64,000 nucleotides of DNA from Rhodococcus triatomae BKS 15-14 (GCA_000341795.1 AODO01000028.1:58781-122780), one strand, 5' to 3'; counted from the first letter of the stretch, positions 1 through 9,212 are shown. Program-made: numbers and translations. The notes: generated by a model not told the origin, from the letters alone.

Positions 1-101
1 TCGATCGACGCCGCCGCGCCGGTACCGACGAGGACGGGGGCGATCGCGTTCGGCAGTGTGCGGGGGCGCGCGCCTTCGATCCACTCGGAAACTGAAGCCA
101 T
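1..101 (-). CDS. menA: MenA, 1,4-dihydroxy-2-naphthoate polyprenyltransferase (5' end only)
   Basis: Only the first 33 codons are present; the gene runs off the left edge. The translation begins [19 protein letters not shown] and continues into [13 protein letters not shown], the conserved N-terminus of actinobacterial MenA. This is a membrane UbiA-family enzyme that attaches the polyprenyl chain to DHNA to make demethylmenaquinone. The start ATG is at 101-99 and has no Shine-Dalgarno; an AAGGAT hexamer lies 6 nt upstream. It is divergent from the SARP-type regulator at 187. The call rests on this short but characteristic N-terminus and on the many men genes downstream. Confidence 0.85.
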   Translation of the reverse strand, partial: MASVSEWIEGARPRTLPNAIAPVLVGTGAAASI

Positions 102-107
102 GGTCCG

Positions 108-113
108 ATCCTT
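108..113 (-). promoter_or_regulatory. Candidate -10 element of menA (leaderless)
   Basis: AAGGAT (minus strand) lies 6 nt before the menA ATG, so transcription would begin at or next to the start codon. No convincing -35 was found. Confidence 0.4.
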
Positions 114-172
114 GCACCACGACCCGGTGCCGTCGGCGACCGGCGGCCGAACCGGCGCGTGCGCCGCGGGAC

Positions 173-178
173 TAGCAT
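173..178 (+). promoter_or_regulatory. Candidate -10 element of the SARP/STAND regulator (leaderless)
   Basis: TAGCAT lies 8 nt upstream of the GTG at 187, and there is no Shine-Dalgarno sequence. This supports GTG 187 as the start and suggests a leaderless mRNA. Confidence 0.4.
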
Positions 179-186
179 GAGCGCCG

Positions 187-3100
187 GTGCAACCCGATTC
201 GATCGACCTCGCTCAGGACGCGCCCGCGGGAGTCGTGGTGGGCCTGCTCGGGCCCGTGGTGACGCGGCGCGGCGGCGACCTCGCCGTCGTCGCGGGCTCC
301 CGTGCCCGCAGCCTGCTCGTCGCCCTCGCCCGCCGTCCCGGCAGCTATCGCAGCGCTGCCGCGTTGATCGAGGACGTGTGGGGCGACGAGCCGCCCCGCT
401 CGCCCGCGAACGCACTGCACACCCAGATCTCGCGCCTGCGGGGTGTCCTTCCCGACGGCGCCGTCGAGAGCGGGCCCGCCGGCTACCGGCTGACACTGAC
501 CCGCACGCAGGTCGACCTGACGTTGGCCCGGGCGCTCGAGCAGCAGGCGCAACAGTGTCACGCCGACGGCGACCACCGGGGCGCCGTCGACACCGCCCGC
601 CGGGCGCGGTCCCTGTGGCGCGGCGATCCGGGCGGCGATCTCCCGGCCGGCGAACTCGCGGAGGGTCTGGCGGCCGAGGCCGCGGCACGAGCCGATGCCC
701 TCGACGCGGTGGAGCTGGCCGCGTTGGTGGCGGGTGGGGAAGCGCGCCAGGCGCTTCCGCTGGCCCGGTCGGTGGCGGCCAGCCGCCCGCTCGACGAGCA
801 GGCACACGGTCAGCTCATGCTGGCCCTGGCCGAGGCGGGCCTCACCGGTGAGGCACTGGCCGTGTTCGCGGACCTGCGCGCACGTCTCGCGCAGGAACTG
901 GGCGCGGACCCGTCGCCGCACCTGGTCGCGTTGAACACCGCGCTGCTGACCGGGGGCGCGGTGGTCCCCGAGCCGGTGACGGTCGAGCCGGAGCCGCACG
1001 CCTTGCCGGGCCCGACGACGTCGGCGATAGGACTGCGGGCCGCCCCGAACTCCCTGATCGGTCGGGACGCCGACATCGCCGCCGTCGAGCACCTGCTGGC
1101 CTCCGGGCGGGTGGTGACGGTGCTCGGCCCGGGTGGAACCGGAAAGACCAGGCTGGCGCACGAACTGGGCCGCCGCGCCGTCGGCGCACGCGCGGTCACA
1201 CTGGTCGAACTCGCCGCGCTGCGCAGCGGCGCGGACGTGGTCGCGGCGATCAGCGCGACGCTCGGTGTCGGTGAGGTGGAGCTCGCGCCGGGCACCGACC
1301 TCACCCGCGTGCGGGTGCACGACGCCCGGAGCCGGTTGCGGGACGCGCTGGGGTCGCGGCCGTCGTTGCTGATCCTCGACAACTGCGAGCACCTGATCGA
1401 CGACGTCGCCGACGTGGTCGCGGACCTGGTGGCGGCGACCGACCAGCTGACGGTGCTCGCCACCAGCCGCGCGCCCATGGCGATCACCGCGGAGGCCGTG
1501 TACCCGCTTCCGCCGCTCACCGTGAACGAGAAGAGCTCTCCCGCAACGGAACTGTTCCGCGTGAGGGCACGTTCGGTGCGTCCGTCGGTGCAGCTGGACG
1601 ACGCCGAGGTGGCGCGACTGTGCCGCACGCTGGACGGTCTGCCGCTCGCGATCGAGCTGGCGGCCGCGCGGGTCCGCACGATGACCGTGGAGGACATCAA
1701 CGCCCGGCTCACCGACAGGTTCGCGCTGCTGCGCGCCGGGGACCGGACCTCGCCGCAGCGACACCGCACCCTGCACGCCGTCATCGAGTGGAGCTGGAAC
1801 CTGCTCGACCTCCCGCAGCGGTCGGCGCTGCGCCGGCTGTGCCGATTCCCCGGCGGATTCACCCTCGACGCCGCGACAGCGGTGGCCGAACGGGGTGACG
1901 TCGACGACGTCGTTGACGCGGTGGAGGGGCTGGTGAACCAGTCGCTGCTGACCGTCGTCGAGAACGGCACCGGACTGCGCTACCACATGCTCGAGACGGT
2001 CCGCGAATTCGGTGAGGAGCAGCTCGCCCTGGCCGGATCCGGCGAGGGCGACGCGGTGGCCGACCGGATGCGCACCTGGGCAGCGAATTTCGCGCTCCGG
2101 GCGCTGCGTGGCTTCCTCGACGGCGACCAACTCGCCGTCACGCACCGGGTGGAAGCCGAGCACGACAACCTCGTCGCGGCACTGCGGCAGGCACTCGCCG
2201 TGCGGGATGCGCCGGCCGCGTTGTCGGTGTTCCCGGTGCTGGCGGCGTCGTGGTCGCTGCGCGGCGCGCACTCGGAGGTCTCGGTGTGGTCGTCGAGGCT
2301 GCGGGTCCTCGACCTGCGCGCCGCGTCGTCGCGGGTGCCGGGCAACGCGGTGGCGGTGTCGTACCTGCTGATCGGCGCGCACGCCGCCTTCTCCGCCGAC
2401 CTCCGAACACTGGCCGGCGCGCGCGTGCGGCTCCGCGGCATCGTCCGCACCCGGGACGATCTCGACCCGGTCGTGGCGTTGAGTGCCTCGCTGGTCGCGA
2501 GTCCGGTCAGCGGTCGCGGGCTGGCGCGGATGCTCGCCGGCGCGGTGCGCGACGGCGATCGTCCCGTGCGCACCATCGCGCTGCTGTCGCGGGCGAACCT
2601 GCGCGAGAACATGGGCGACCTGCGTGGTTCCGCCGTCGACGCGCGGGCGGCGCTGCGGTTGGCACGGGAAGCGGGGGAGACGTGGACGACGGCGAGTGTC
2701 TGCCAGCACCTCGGCAGCCTCGAGGCGCAGACGGCCAGGTACGACGCGGCACTCGATCACTACCGCGAGGCAGCCGAGATGATGAGTGGGCTGCACGCGT
2801 TCGACGAATCGGTGGCGCTGTACAGCTACACCGCCGCCTGCCTGGTCGGGCTGGGCCGGCTCGACGAGGCGCGTCGTGAGCTGGAGCGGGCCGCACCGTT
2901 GCTGGCGATGGTCGAGGAGGTGCCGGCCGGGCCGGTCCGCGGTGGGCAGGCGTCGGTCGCGGTGAGCCGCGCCGAGCTCGATCTGGCGTCCGGTGACGTC
3001 GACGGCGGTCTGCGTGGCTATCGCCAGGCGTTGGATCTGACGGGGGTGTCGGGTGCCTTGGGCGAAGCCGACCCGTTCGCCACGATGGTGCTCGCCGCCG

Positions 3101-3471
3101 TCGTCGACGCGCACGTGCTGGCCGGGCGGGCCGCGGAGATCACCGCCACCGTCGACATGTTCCTCGCCCGCGCGCTCGGGGAACTCGGGCCCGGTGGTCA
3201 CAGCGACCTGCCGCAGACCGGCGCGGTGGCGTGTGCGATCGGCAGCCACGACATCGCACTGGGTCACGAGTCGGGACTTCGCATGCTGGTGCTGGCCACG
3301 AGAGTGGCTCCCCGGCAGGACTTTCCGTCGATGCAGGTGTCCCGCCACCTCGATCGAGCCCGGGCCGCGCTCGGGTCGGAACGGGTGGACGCGGCACTCG
3401 CGGAGGCTGCGCGAGTGCCGCGGTCGACGGCCCGGGAAGAGATAGTGGAGGCGCTGCGCGCCCGTGCGTGA
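187..3471 (+). CDS. SARP/AfsR-type transcriptional regulator with STAND (NB-ARC) ATPase and TPR-like tail
   Basis: A 1094-residue cytoplasmic regulator. Residues about 18-95 resemble an OmpR/SARP winged helix ([12 protein letters not shown]...LIEDVWGDE) and 100-255 a bacterial transcriptional activator domain. An NTPase follows, with Walker A GPGGTGKT near 313-320 and Walker [13 protein letters not shown] near 394. The remainder is alpha-helical and TPR-like (for example [22 protein letters not shown]). AfsR-like proteins bind direct repeats and activate neighbouring genes in response to a signal read by the ATPase/TPR part. The inducer and targets are unknown. It is divergent from menA, so menA or the exporter cassette downstream could be targets (inference). 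The GTG start at 187 is supported by a -10-like TAGCAT rather than by an RBS. A 1058-aa open frame on the opposite strand is a GC-rich shadow. Confidence 0.85.
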   Translation: MQPDSIDLAQDAPAGVVVGLLGPVVTRRGGDLAVVAGSRARSLLVALARRPGSYRSAAALIEDVWGDEPPRSPANALHTQISRLRGVLPDGAVESGPAGYRLTLTRTQVDLTLARALEQQAQQCHADGDHRGAVDTARRARSLWRGDPGGDLPAGELAEGLAAEAAARADALDAVELAALVAGGEARQALPLARSVAASRPLDEQAHGQLMLALAEAGLTGEALAVFADLRARLAQELGADPSPHLVALNTALLTGGAVVPEPVTVEPEPHALPGPTTSAIGLRAAPNSLIGRDADIAAVEHLLASGRVVTVLGPGGTGKTRLAHELGRRAVGARAVTLVELAALRSGADVVAAISATLGVGEVELAPGTDLTRVRVHDARSRLRDALGSRPSLLILDNCEHLIDDVADVVADLVAATDQLTVLATSRAPMAITAEAVYPLPPLTVNEKSSPATELFRVRARSVRPSVQLDDAEVARLCRTLDGLPLAIELAAARVRTMTVEDINARLTDRFALLRAGDRTSPQRHRTLHAVIEWSWNLLDLPQRSALRRLCRFPGGFTLDAATAVAERGDVDDVVDAVEGLVNQSLLTVVENGTGLRYHMLETVREFGEEQLALAGSGEGDAVADRMRTWAANFALRALRGFLDGDQLAVTHRVEAEHDNLVAALRQALAVRDAPAALSVFPVLAASWSLRGAHSEVSVWSSRLRVLDLRAASSRVPGNAVAVSYLLIGAHAAFSADLRTLAGARVRLRGIVRTRDDLDPVVALSASLVASPVSGRGLARMLAGAVRDGDRPVRTIALLSRANLRENMGDLRGSAVDARAALRLAREAGETWTTASVCQHLGSLEAQTARYDAALDHYREAAEMMSGLHAFDESVALYSYTAACLVGLGRLDEARRELERAAPLLAMVEEVPAGPVRGGQASVAVSRAELDLASGDVDGGLRGYRQALDLTGVSGALGEADPFATMVLAAVVDAHVLAGRAAEITATVDMFLARALGELGPGGHSDLPQTGAVACAIGSHDIALGHESGLRMLVLATRVAPRQDFPSMQVSRHLDRARAALGSERVDAALAEAARVPRSTAREEIVEALRARA

Positions 3472-3507
3472 GTGTGGTGGTTCCCACTACCGAACTCACG
3501 CACAGGG

Positions 3508-4332
3508 CTATGCCTTCCGCATGTAGGTGCGGACGGTGAGCGGCGCGAAGATCGCGACCACGGCCGCGGCCCCTACGAGCGACCACACCAGCGGCATGCC
3601 GACGTGCCCGTCGTTGACGAGGTCTCGAACCGCGGTCACCAGGTGCGAGACCGGATTCACGTTGACGAACGCCTGCATCCAGCCGGGCATGGTGTCGGCG
3701 GGCACGAATGCATTGGACATGAACGTCAGCGGGAACAGCACGAGCATCGAGGTGCCCTGCACGCTGGAGGCCTTGCGCATCAGGACACCCATGAGCGCGA
3801 AGATCCAGCTGATGGCGAACGCGCACACGATGACGAGGACGGCCGCGCCGAACACTCCGACGATGCCGCCGCCGGGTCGGTACCCCATCGCGTAGCCGAC
3901 CGTGAAGGTGATGGTGGTGGCGATGGCGTAGCGGACGACGTCGGACAGCAACGCGCCCGCGAGGGGTGAGATGCGCGCGATGGGAAGGGATTTGAAGCGG
4001 TCGAAGACACCCTTGTCCATGTCCTCGCGCAACTGGGTGCCGGTGACGATCGACGCGGTGATCACCGTCTGGACGAGGATGCCCGGGATGATGATCGGCA
4101 GGTAGGACGCGACGTCGCCGGAGATGGCGCCGCCGAAGATGTAGGTGAACATCACCGTGAAGATCACCGGCTGGATCACCACGTCGAACAGCTGCTCGGG
4201 ATTGTGCTTGACCTTCATCAGGCCGCGGTAGGCCATGGTGAGGGACTGGGTCACGGTGTCGCGGAGCCCGATGGTGCGGGCGGCCGGAACCGGGGTGGTG
4301 GTGCGGGGTGCGGAGGCGAGTGCGGTGGTCAT
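3508..4332 (-). CDS. ABC-2 type exporter permease (DrrB-like)
   Basis: A 274-residue integral membrane protein with about six transmembrane segments. Examples are VIQPVIFTVMFTYIFGG near 50 and LPIIIPGILVQTVITASIV near 85. It matches the ABC-2 permeases of the daunorubicin/oleandomycin exporter family, which work with a separate ATPase to pump hydrophobic compounds out of the cell. Its ATG overlaps the stop of the upstream ATPase gene by 4 nt (ATGA), so the two are translationally coupled. The substrate cannot be read from sequence. It converges with the regulator ending at 3471, only 36 bp away. Confidence 0.88.
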   Translation of the reverse strand: MTTALASAPRTTTPVPAARTIGLRDTVTQSLTMAYRGLMKVKHNPEQLFDVVIQPVIFTVMFTYIFGGAISGDVASYLPIIIPGILVQTVITASIVTGTQLREDMDKGVFDRFKSLPIARISPLAGALLSDVVRYAIATTITFTVGYAMGYRPGGGIVGVFGAAVLVIVCAFAISWIFALMGVLMRKASSVQGTSMLVLFPLTFMSNAFVPADTMPGWMQAFVNVNPVSHLVTAVRDLVNDGHVGMPLVWSLVGAAAVVAIFAPLTVRTYMRKA

Positions 4333-5309
4333 GCGGCGCTCCTCTCGGTGTCGGTGGTCTCGTCGGCGCCGTGGCCGGTGATGGTGAGGAACACCTCGTC
4401 CAGGCTGGGCTTGCTGACGGTGATCTCGTCGACGGTGATGCCGTTGTCGCGCAACCGGATCAGCAGTTCCGGCGTCACCGACGGGTCCTGGAGCGGTGCG
4501 GTGAGCCGCGCCGCCTCGGGGCTGACGACGACCTCCACGCCGAGTGCCTCGGCGAGCAGGGCGCGGGTGGTGTCGAGGTCGGCCCGGTCGACGAGCGCGA
4601 TCTGCAGCGACGACGTCCCCACCGACGCCTTCAGCTCGTCGGCGGTGCCGTCGGCAACGACGCGACCGCGGTCGATGACGGCGATCCGGTCCGCGAGCTG
4701 GTCGGCTTCGTCGAGGTACTGGGTGGTGAGCAGGACCGTCGAGCCGTCGGCGACGAGACGGCGGATGGTGTCCCACATCTGCGCGCGGGTGCGCGGGTCG
4801 AGGCCGGTGGTCGGCTCGTCGAGGAACAGCAGCGGGGGACGCGAGATGAGCGACGCCGCGAGGTCGAGACGCCGACGCATGCCGCCCGAGAAGTTCTTCA
4901 ACGCGCGGTCCGCGGCCTCGGTGAGGGCGAACTCCTCCAGCAGTTCGGCCGTCTTGCGCCGGGCAGCCGCCCGGTTCAGTCCGAGCAGGCGGGAGAAGAT
5001 CATCAGGTTCTCGGTGGCGGTGAGGTCCTCGTCGACCGAGGCGTACTGCCCGGTCACGCCGACCAGGGAACGCACCGCGGTCGGTTCCGCGACGACGTCG
5101 TGGCCGAAGATGCGGGCCTGGCCGGCGTCCGGCCGCAGCAGGGTGGCCAGCATCCGGATGGTGGTGGTCTTCCCGGCCCCGTTGGGGCCGAGGACACCGT
5201 AGACGGATCCGGTGGGGACGAGGAGATCGACTCCGTCGACAGCGGTGAACTCGCCGAATCGTTTGACGAGCCCGACCGCTTCGATGGCGGGAGGGTACGA
5301 GTCGTTCAT
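4329..5309 (-). CDS. ABC exporter ATP-binding protein (DrrA-like)
   Basis: A 326-residue ATPase of the daunorubicin-resistance type. Walker A GPNGAGKTTT is at about 41-50, the signature FSGGM at 140-144, Walker B LFLDEP at 161-166, and TTQYLDEADQLADRI supplies the H-loop region, with Gln where most ABC ATPases have His. The C-terminal third is the DrrA-type domain ending in KPSLDEVFLTITGHGADE. The start ATG at 5309 is preceded by AGGGAG. It is coupled by a 4-nt overlap to the permease and divergent from a methyltransferase-TetR pair. A tandem palindrome about 147 bp upstream is the likely control point. Confidence 0.92.
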   Translation of the reverse strand: MNDSYPPAIEAVGLVKRFGEFTAVDGVDLLVPTGSVYGVLGPNGAGKTTTIRMLATLLRPDAGQARIFGHDVVAEPTAVRSLVGVTGQYASVDEDLTATENLMIFSRLLGLNRAAARRKTAELLEEFALTEAADRALKNFSGGMRRRLDLAASLISRPPLLFLDEPTTGLDPRTRAQMWDTIRRLVADGSTVLLTTQYLDEADQLADRIAVIDRGRVVADGTADELKASVGTSSLQIALVDRADLDTTRALLAEALGVEVVVSPEAARLTAPLQDPSVTPELLIRLRDNGITVDEITVSKPSLDEVFLTITGHGADETTDTERSAA

Positions 5310-5455
5310 GGGAACTCCCTTCGAGTGGGTGTGTTGACACCACCCTGCGTGGCCCTGCTTGCACGCCCCTTGCGTTCGCCTGGCGGGGCGCTGTCGTGGC
5401 CGCCGACCTCCGCTTCCGGCCACCCTCATGACCGCTTCGACCCATCGGAGACATT

Positions 5456-5485
5456 ATGAACATATGTTCATGAACATTGGTTCAT
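5456..5485. promoter_or_regulatory. Tandem palindromic operator between exporter and methyltransferase-TetR genes
   Basis: ATGAACATATGTTCAT at 5456-5471 is a perfect 16-bp palindrome. ATGAACATTGGTTCAT at 5470-5485 repeats it with two central mismatches and shares 2 bp with the first. The four half-sites (TGAAC/GTTCA) in an AT-rich island are typical of TetR or MarR operators. The site is 9 bp upstream of the GGAGG of the methyltransferase gene, so a bound repressor would block that transcript. The divergent exporter start is about 147 bp away. The local TetR (6337) is the obvious candidate ligand. Confidence 0.75.
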
Positions 5486-5504
5486 ATTAAACGCGGAGGA
5501 TGCG

Positions 5505-6317
5505 ATGATCGCCGACACGGAACAGGCACGGGCATGGAACGGGTACGAGGGCGGGCACTGGGCTGCGCACCACGATCGCTACGACCTCGTCAACAGTGGC
5601 TTCAACGATCACCTGCTTCACGAGGTCGCCCCGGGTGACGAGGTGCTCGACGTCGGCTGCGGGAACGGTCAGGTGCTGCGATCGGCGGCCCGTCGCGGCG
5701 CGCACGCCACCGGAATCGATCTGTCCGAGCCGATGCTGGAACGTGCACGCGCCACCGCGGTTGCGGAGAAGGTCCACAACGTGACGCTGATTCGAGGGGA
5801 CGCGCAGTTGTTCGCATTCGAGGAGGGCGAGTTCGACGTCGCACTGAGCCGGTTCGGCGTCATGTTCTTCGCGGACCCGGTCGCTGCGTTCGCGAACATC
5901 GCGCGGGCACTGCGGCCGGGAGGCAGGCTGGCCTTCGTGTGCATGACCGACGCGCACGACGACGATCTCGCGACGGTGCTGCGGGCAGTGTCGGGAGTGC
6001 TGGACTGGCAACCGGGCCACCGGCACACCGGACCGAACTCCCTCGCGGATCCCTCGCACATCCGGCGCGCCCTCTCGATGTTCCGCCAGGTACGGATCGA
6101 GAAGATCACGGCGGAGCAGGTCTGGGGCCGCGACGCGGACGATGCGGCCCGGTTCCTCGGCGGGTGGGGTCCGGTACGGCATGCGCTCCGTGACGCCGAT
6201 GCCTCGGACGCCGCGCACGTTCACGCCGCCCTCGTCGACGCGATGCGCCGCTACGAGAAGCCGGATGCGGTACGCCTGCGCGGGACGGCGTGGCTCGTGC
6301 GGGCGGTACGCCCGTGA
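5505..6317 (+). CDS. SAM-dependent class I methyltransferase
   Basis: A 270-residue cytoplasmic methyltransferase. Motif I VLDVGCGNGQVL lies at about 47-58, the acidic motif II ATGIDLSEPML follows, and the post-I region VALSRFGVMFFADPVAAF resembles UbiE/COQ5-type small-molecule methyltransferases. The substrate is unknown. A GGAGG at 5495-5499 precedes the ATG. It is followed after 19 bp by a TetR gene and is divergent from a DrrAB-like exporter, with a tandem operator between them. That layout fits a detoxification or self-protection cassette in which a small molecule is methylated and exported (inference). Confidence 0.85.
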   Translation: MIADTEQARAWNGYEGGHWAAHHDRYDLVNSGFNDHLLHEVAPGDEVLDVGCGNGQVLRSAARRGAHATGIDLSEPMLERARATAVAEKVHNVTLIRGDAQLFAFEEGEFDVALSRFGVMFFADPVAAFANIARALRPGGRLAFVCMTDAHDDDLATVLRAVSGVLDWQPGHRHTGPNSLADPSHIRRALSMFRQVRIEKITAEQVWGRDADDAARFLGGWGPVRHALRDADASDAAHVHAALVDAMRRYEKPDAVRLRGTAWLVRAVRP

Positions 6318-6322
6318 GTGCC

Positions 6323-6328
6323 TACGAT
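6323..6328 (+). promoter_or_regulatory. Candidate internal -10 element of the TetR gene
   Basis: TACGAT lies 8 nt before the ATG at 6337 with no clear RBS. This could give a separate leaderless transcript for the regulator in addition to read-through from the methyltransferase gene. Confidence 0.35.
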
Positions 6329-6336
6329 CGACCCCG

Positions 6337-6954
6337 ATGTCCCCGAGAACCGCGGCCGCCCTTCGCGGCGACGACACCAGCCTGCGCGACCACCTGATCG
6401 AGGCGGCGCGCCGGCTCGTCGCCGAACGCGGTACGGCCGGACCGACCGTCCGCGACATCGCCCGCGAGGCCGGGGTCGCCGACGGCGTGCTGTACAACCA
6501 CTTCGCGGGCAAGGAGGAACTGCTCGCGCTCGGCCTCGACGCGCACGTGCGAGCGGTCGACCCAGGTGCCCCGGTGCCGGAGCCCGGCTCGGGGACCGTC
6601 GAGGCGAACCTGCGTACGCTGGTGCGCCGAGGATTCGAGCTGCACGGTGCGATCGTGCCCGCATTCGTCGGCCTGCTCTCGCAGCCGAAGGTGTTGTCCG
6701 CGTACGCGTCCCTGCCGAAGACGTCGGTTCCCCTGCGTGAGGTGCTGTCGGACTACCTGCGCGGCGAGCAGGAACTCGGACGGCTCGCCGCCTTCGCCGA
6801 CGTCGGTGCCGCCGTCACCCTGATCAGCGGTGCCTGGCACGACCTGGTGCTGCGGGGCCTCCTGGCCGGCGTCGTCCCGGGGTCGGTGGAACCAGACGAC
6901 CGGCTCGTCGACTCCCTGGTCGCCACCGTGCTCCGCGGTATCGCGCGGCACTGA
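6337..6954 (+). CDS. TetR/AcrR-family transcriptional repressor
   Basis: A 205-residue regulator. The N-terminal domain shows the TetR helix-turn-helix: TVRDIAREAGVADGVLYNHF at about 37-56 followed by AGKEELL. The C-terminal two-thirds is a divergent ligand-binding and dimerisation domain. The start at 6337 places the HTH at the normal distance from the N-terminus; an in-frame extension upstream would overlap the methyltransferase gene and is unlikely. It probably binds the tandem palindrome at 5456-5485 to control the methyltransferase and the divergent exporter, and is released by the transported compound (inference). Confidence 0.88.
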   Translation: MSPRTAAALRGDDTSLRDHLIEAARRLVAERGTAGPTVRDIAREAGVADGVLYNHFAGKEELLALGLDAHVRAVDPGAPVPEPGSGTVEANLRTLVRRGFELHGAIVPAFVGLLSQPKVLSAYASLPKTSVPLREVLSDYLRGEQELGRLAAFADVGAAVTLISGAWHDLVLRGLLAGVVPGSVEPDDRLVDSLVATVLRGIARH

Positions 6955-6964
6955 GCACCTCCGA

Positions 6965-8125
6965 TCAGCGTTCGGGACGCGCGAACCGCGCGGACAGAGC
7001 GCGACGATCCACCTTGCCGGGGCCGCGCACCGGAAGCGCGTCGACCAGATGGACCTCCCGCGGTGCTGCCGTGGAATCCAGTGTGCCGGAGAGATGTTCG
7101 CGCAAGTCGTCCAGTCTCGGCTCCGCACCCGCGACCGGGACCACCGCTGCGACGACCCGCTGACCGAGGCGGGGGTCCTCGACACCGAACACCGCGACCT
7201 GGGCGACGTCGGGGTGGGTGACGAGCGCGGCCTCGACGACCTGCGGCACCACGGTCAGCCCGCCCGTGCTGATCGCCTCGTCCAACCGGCCCAGGACCCG
7301 CAGCACCCCGTCCTCCACGACCCCGGCGTCGTCGGTGCGGAACCAGCCCGGCTCGGCGAACGCGGGATGCTCGGGGCGGCCGCGGTATCCGGACGCGAGC
7401 ACCGGACCTCCGAGCAGCACCCGGGAGTCCGAGTCGATCCGCATCCGCACCCCGTCCAGGGGCACGCCGTCGTACACGCACCCACCACACGTCTCGCTCA
7501 TCCCGTACGTGCGGACGACGGTGATCCCGGCATCCACCGCCCGGGCCAGCAGCGGCGCGGGAGTCGCGGCACCACCGAGCAGCACCGCGTCGAGTTCGGC
7601 CAGTGCCGCAACCGCGGCGGGATGGTCGAGCGCCTTGATCAGCTGCGTCGGCACCAGGGAGGTGTAGCGGCGCGGACCCGGCATTCCGGCGACCGCGGCG
7701 GGCAACGCCGCGGGATCGAAGCCGTCGGTGACGTCGACCACCACGGGGGTCGTGCCCGCCGCCAGACCCCGCAGCAACACCTGGAGGCCGGCGATGTGGT
7801 GGGCGGGCAACGTCAGCAGCCACGTCCCCGGTCCGCCGAGGCGGTCGTGGGTCGCGGCGGCGCTCGCGCGCAGCGCCGATGCGGTCAGCTGAGCCCCCTT
7901 GGGTACTCCGGTGCTCCCGGATGTCGCGACGACCAGCGAGATCTCGTCGTCGATCGGCTCGCCCGGGGCCAGCGCCGTGCACAGGCGCGAGGTCTCCAGG
8001 TCGTCTCCGGCGGGCACCGGGAGCAGCGCGGGTCCCTCACCGGTCAGCATCCGTGCCAGGTCGGGCAGGATCGCGGACACCCCGGCACCAGCCGGGACGG
8101 GAAGGATGTGCAGTACCGGGCTCAT
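6965..8125 (-). CDS. menE: MenE, o-succinylbenzoate-CoA ligase
   Basis: A 386-residue ANL-superfamily adenylate-forming enzyme. It activates o-succinylbenzoate with ATP and CoA for menaquinone synthesis. The ATP-binding loop ATSGSTGVPKGA is at about 67-78, the aromatic motif VVRTYGMSETCGGCVYDG in the middle, and the hinge and catalytic lysine region (FRTDDAGVVEDGVLRVLGRLDE; GPGKVDRRAL) near the end. It is short for the superfamily but normal for actinobacterial MenE. It is the last gene of a minus-strand run pitA, membrane protein, DUF3349, DUF3349, menE. This order matches the menE-pitA neighbourhood of M. tuberculosis and supports the assignment. Confidence 0.93.
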   Translation of the reverse strand: MSPVLHILPVPAGAGVSAILPDLARMLTGEGPALLPVPAGDDLETSRLCTALAPGEPIDDEISLVVATSGSTGVPKGAQLTASALRASAAATHDRLGGPGTWLLTLPAHHIAGLQVLLRGLAAGTTPVVVDVTDGFDPAALPAAVAGMPGPRRYTSLVPTQLIKALDHPAAVAALAELDAVLLGGAATPAPLLARAVDAGITVVRTYGMSETCGGCVYDGVPLDGVRMRIDSDSRVLLGGPVLASGYRGRPEHPAFAEPGWFRTDDAGVVEDGVLRVLGRLDEAISTGGLTVVPQVVEAALVTHPDVAQVAVFGVEDPRLGQRVVAAVVPVAGAEPRLDDLREHLSGTLDSTAAPREVHLVDALPVRGPGKVDRRALSARFARPER

Positions 8126-8156
8126 GACGTCGATGCTGTCAGAACGGCGTGCACCC

Positions 8157-8465
8157 TCACTTGCGCGGCGTGTCCGAGGGGTCGACGAGCGGCCAGCCAC
8201 CGGCAACCAGCCGGGCGCGCACGCGGGCGATGTCCGTCTCGTGCGGCATCTCGTCGGTGAGCTTCGTGATCAGCACTCCGATGTCGACCCGCCCGATCGG
8301 GGACTGTGCCGCGGCGAGCGCGTCGGTGACGGCGTGCACCTCGTCGTCGGACAGTCGGCGGCGCAGCAGTGCGATCAGCGGGATGTAGTCCTGTTCGGGT
8401 ACGCCGTTGGGGTAGCCGGCACGCAGCCACCCGAGGATCGACGAGAGCAGTGGAGTGACACTCAT
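8157..8465 (-). CDS. DUF3349 family protein (copy 2)
   Basis: A 102-residue acidic, all-helical cytoplasmic protein of the DUF3349 family (Rv0543c type), function unknown. Conserved features are LRAGYPNGVPEQDYIPLIALLRRRL near 15-38 and DIARVRARLVAGGWPL near the C-terminus. It has a paralogue immediately upstream (8476-8817), with which it shares the GYP.G.P..D.IPL.A.L.RRL block. It ends 31 bp before menE. The gap to the paralogue is only 10 bp, so the two are co-transcribed. Confidence 0.88.
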   Translation of the reverse strand: MSVTPLLSSILGWLRAGYPNGVPEQDYIPLIALLRRRLSDDEVHAVTDALAAAQSPIGRVDIGVLITKLTDEMPHETDIARVRARLVAGGWPLVDPSDTPRK

Positions 8466-8475
8466 CGCCGCCGTC

Positions 8476-8817
8476 CTAGTTCTCGGTGGGGAAATCGGTC
8501 AGTGACCAGCCGGCGGAGGTGAGCACGGCTTCGACGCGCGCGATGTCCTCGGGGGACGGCTCGGTGTGGGCGACCTGCGCGATCGCCTCGCCGATCTCGT
8601 CCCGCTCGATGGACGGGTCCTTGCCGCGACCGGCCTCCTCGGCGAGGGCCACGGCGACCGTCTTGATCTGGTCCGAGGTGAGCCGTCGTGCGAGGACGGC
8701 GACCAGCGGGATGCGGTCCTTCGGGGGGATACCGTCGGGGTAGCCGTCCCGCAGCCAGCGCACGAGAGCCACCGGGAAGGCCGGCTTGTCGGCATCCGAC
8801 GGGTGTTCGGTGTTCAC
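8476..8817 (-). CDS. DUF3349 family protein (copy 1)
   Basis: A 113-residue DUF3349 protein. The N-terminal 15 residues are variable. RWLRDGYPDGIPPKDRIPL and the closing DIARVEAVLTSAGWSL match its downstream neighbour, so this is a tandem duplication. The start is GTG 8817, preceded by GGAGAGGAGG at a good distance; longer in-frame extensions lack an RBS. Two copies next to menE suggest a role near menaquinone or phosphate metabolism, but no activity is known. A heterodimer of the two copies is possible (inference). Confidence 0.87.
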   Translation of the reverse strand: MNTEHPSDADKPAFPVALVRWLRDGYPDGIPPKDRIPLVAVLARRLTSDQIKTVAVALAEEAGRGKDPSIERDEIGEAIAQVAHTEPSPEDIARVEAVLTSAGWSLTDFPTEN

Positions 8818-8852
8818 GGGTGGTCCTCCTCTCCGGTTGTCCGCGGCGTCGT

Positions 8853-9137
8853 TCAGAAGAGGTCGATGCCGAAGGTGTGATCGAGGAAGTCCGCCATGAT
8901 GAAGAGGATGCCGGTGACGATCGCGATCACCACGATCGCGAAGCACGCCCACCCGGCGACCACGGCGAGGCGGCTACGGGCGCCCACGACGGCGGTGCCC
9001 GGGGCGGCGGTGCCCGGGTCGGCGGTACCGATCAGGCGCAGGCCGACCGCGAACAGGGCGGGCAACCCGGCGCCGAGCAGCAGCCCGACGGCGATCACCT
9101 GCCACAGGGATTCGGCAGTCTTGGTCAACAGGTCCAT
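8853..9137 (-). CDS. Small conserved membrane protein (Rv0544c-like)
   Basis: A 94-residue protein with two predicted transmembrane helices: VIAVGLLLGAGLPALFAVGL (about 14-33) and WACFAIVVIAIVTGILFIMA (about 63-82). The short linker is rich in G, P and A. By position, directly after pitA and before DUF3349, it is the counterpart of M. tuberculosis Rv0544c. It lies 75 bp downstream of pitA and 35 bp upstream of the DUF3349 pair. It may be an accessory to the Pit transporter (inference from linkage). The ATG at 9137 was chosen because a 20-residue upstream extension is Arg-rich and unlike a real N-terminus. Confidence 0.8.
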   Translation of the reverse strand: MDLLTKTAESLWQVIAVGLLLGAGLPALFAVGLRLIGTADPGTAAPGTAVVGARSRLAVVAGWACFAIVVIAIVTGILFIMADFLDHTFGIDLF

Positions 9138-9212
9138 GGTCTTCGCTTCCTGGGCGTCCCGGGCGGAACGGTGGGTGTCCGGACGGCGCGTGCGCACGCG
9201 GGGCGGACAGGG

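Noticed and set aside
172..3348. 1058-codon open frame antisense to the SARP/STAND regulator
   Set aside because: Composition is His/Arg/Gln-rich without domains; it is the mirror of a GC-biased real gene.
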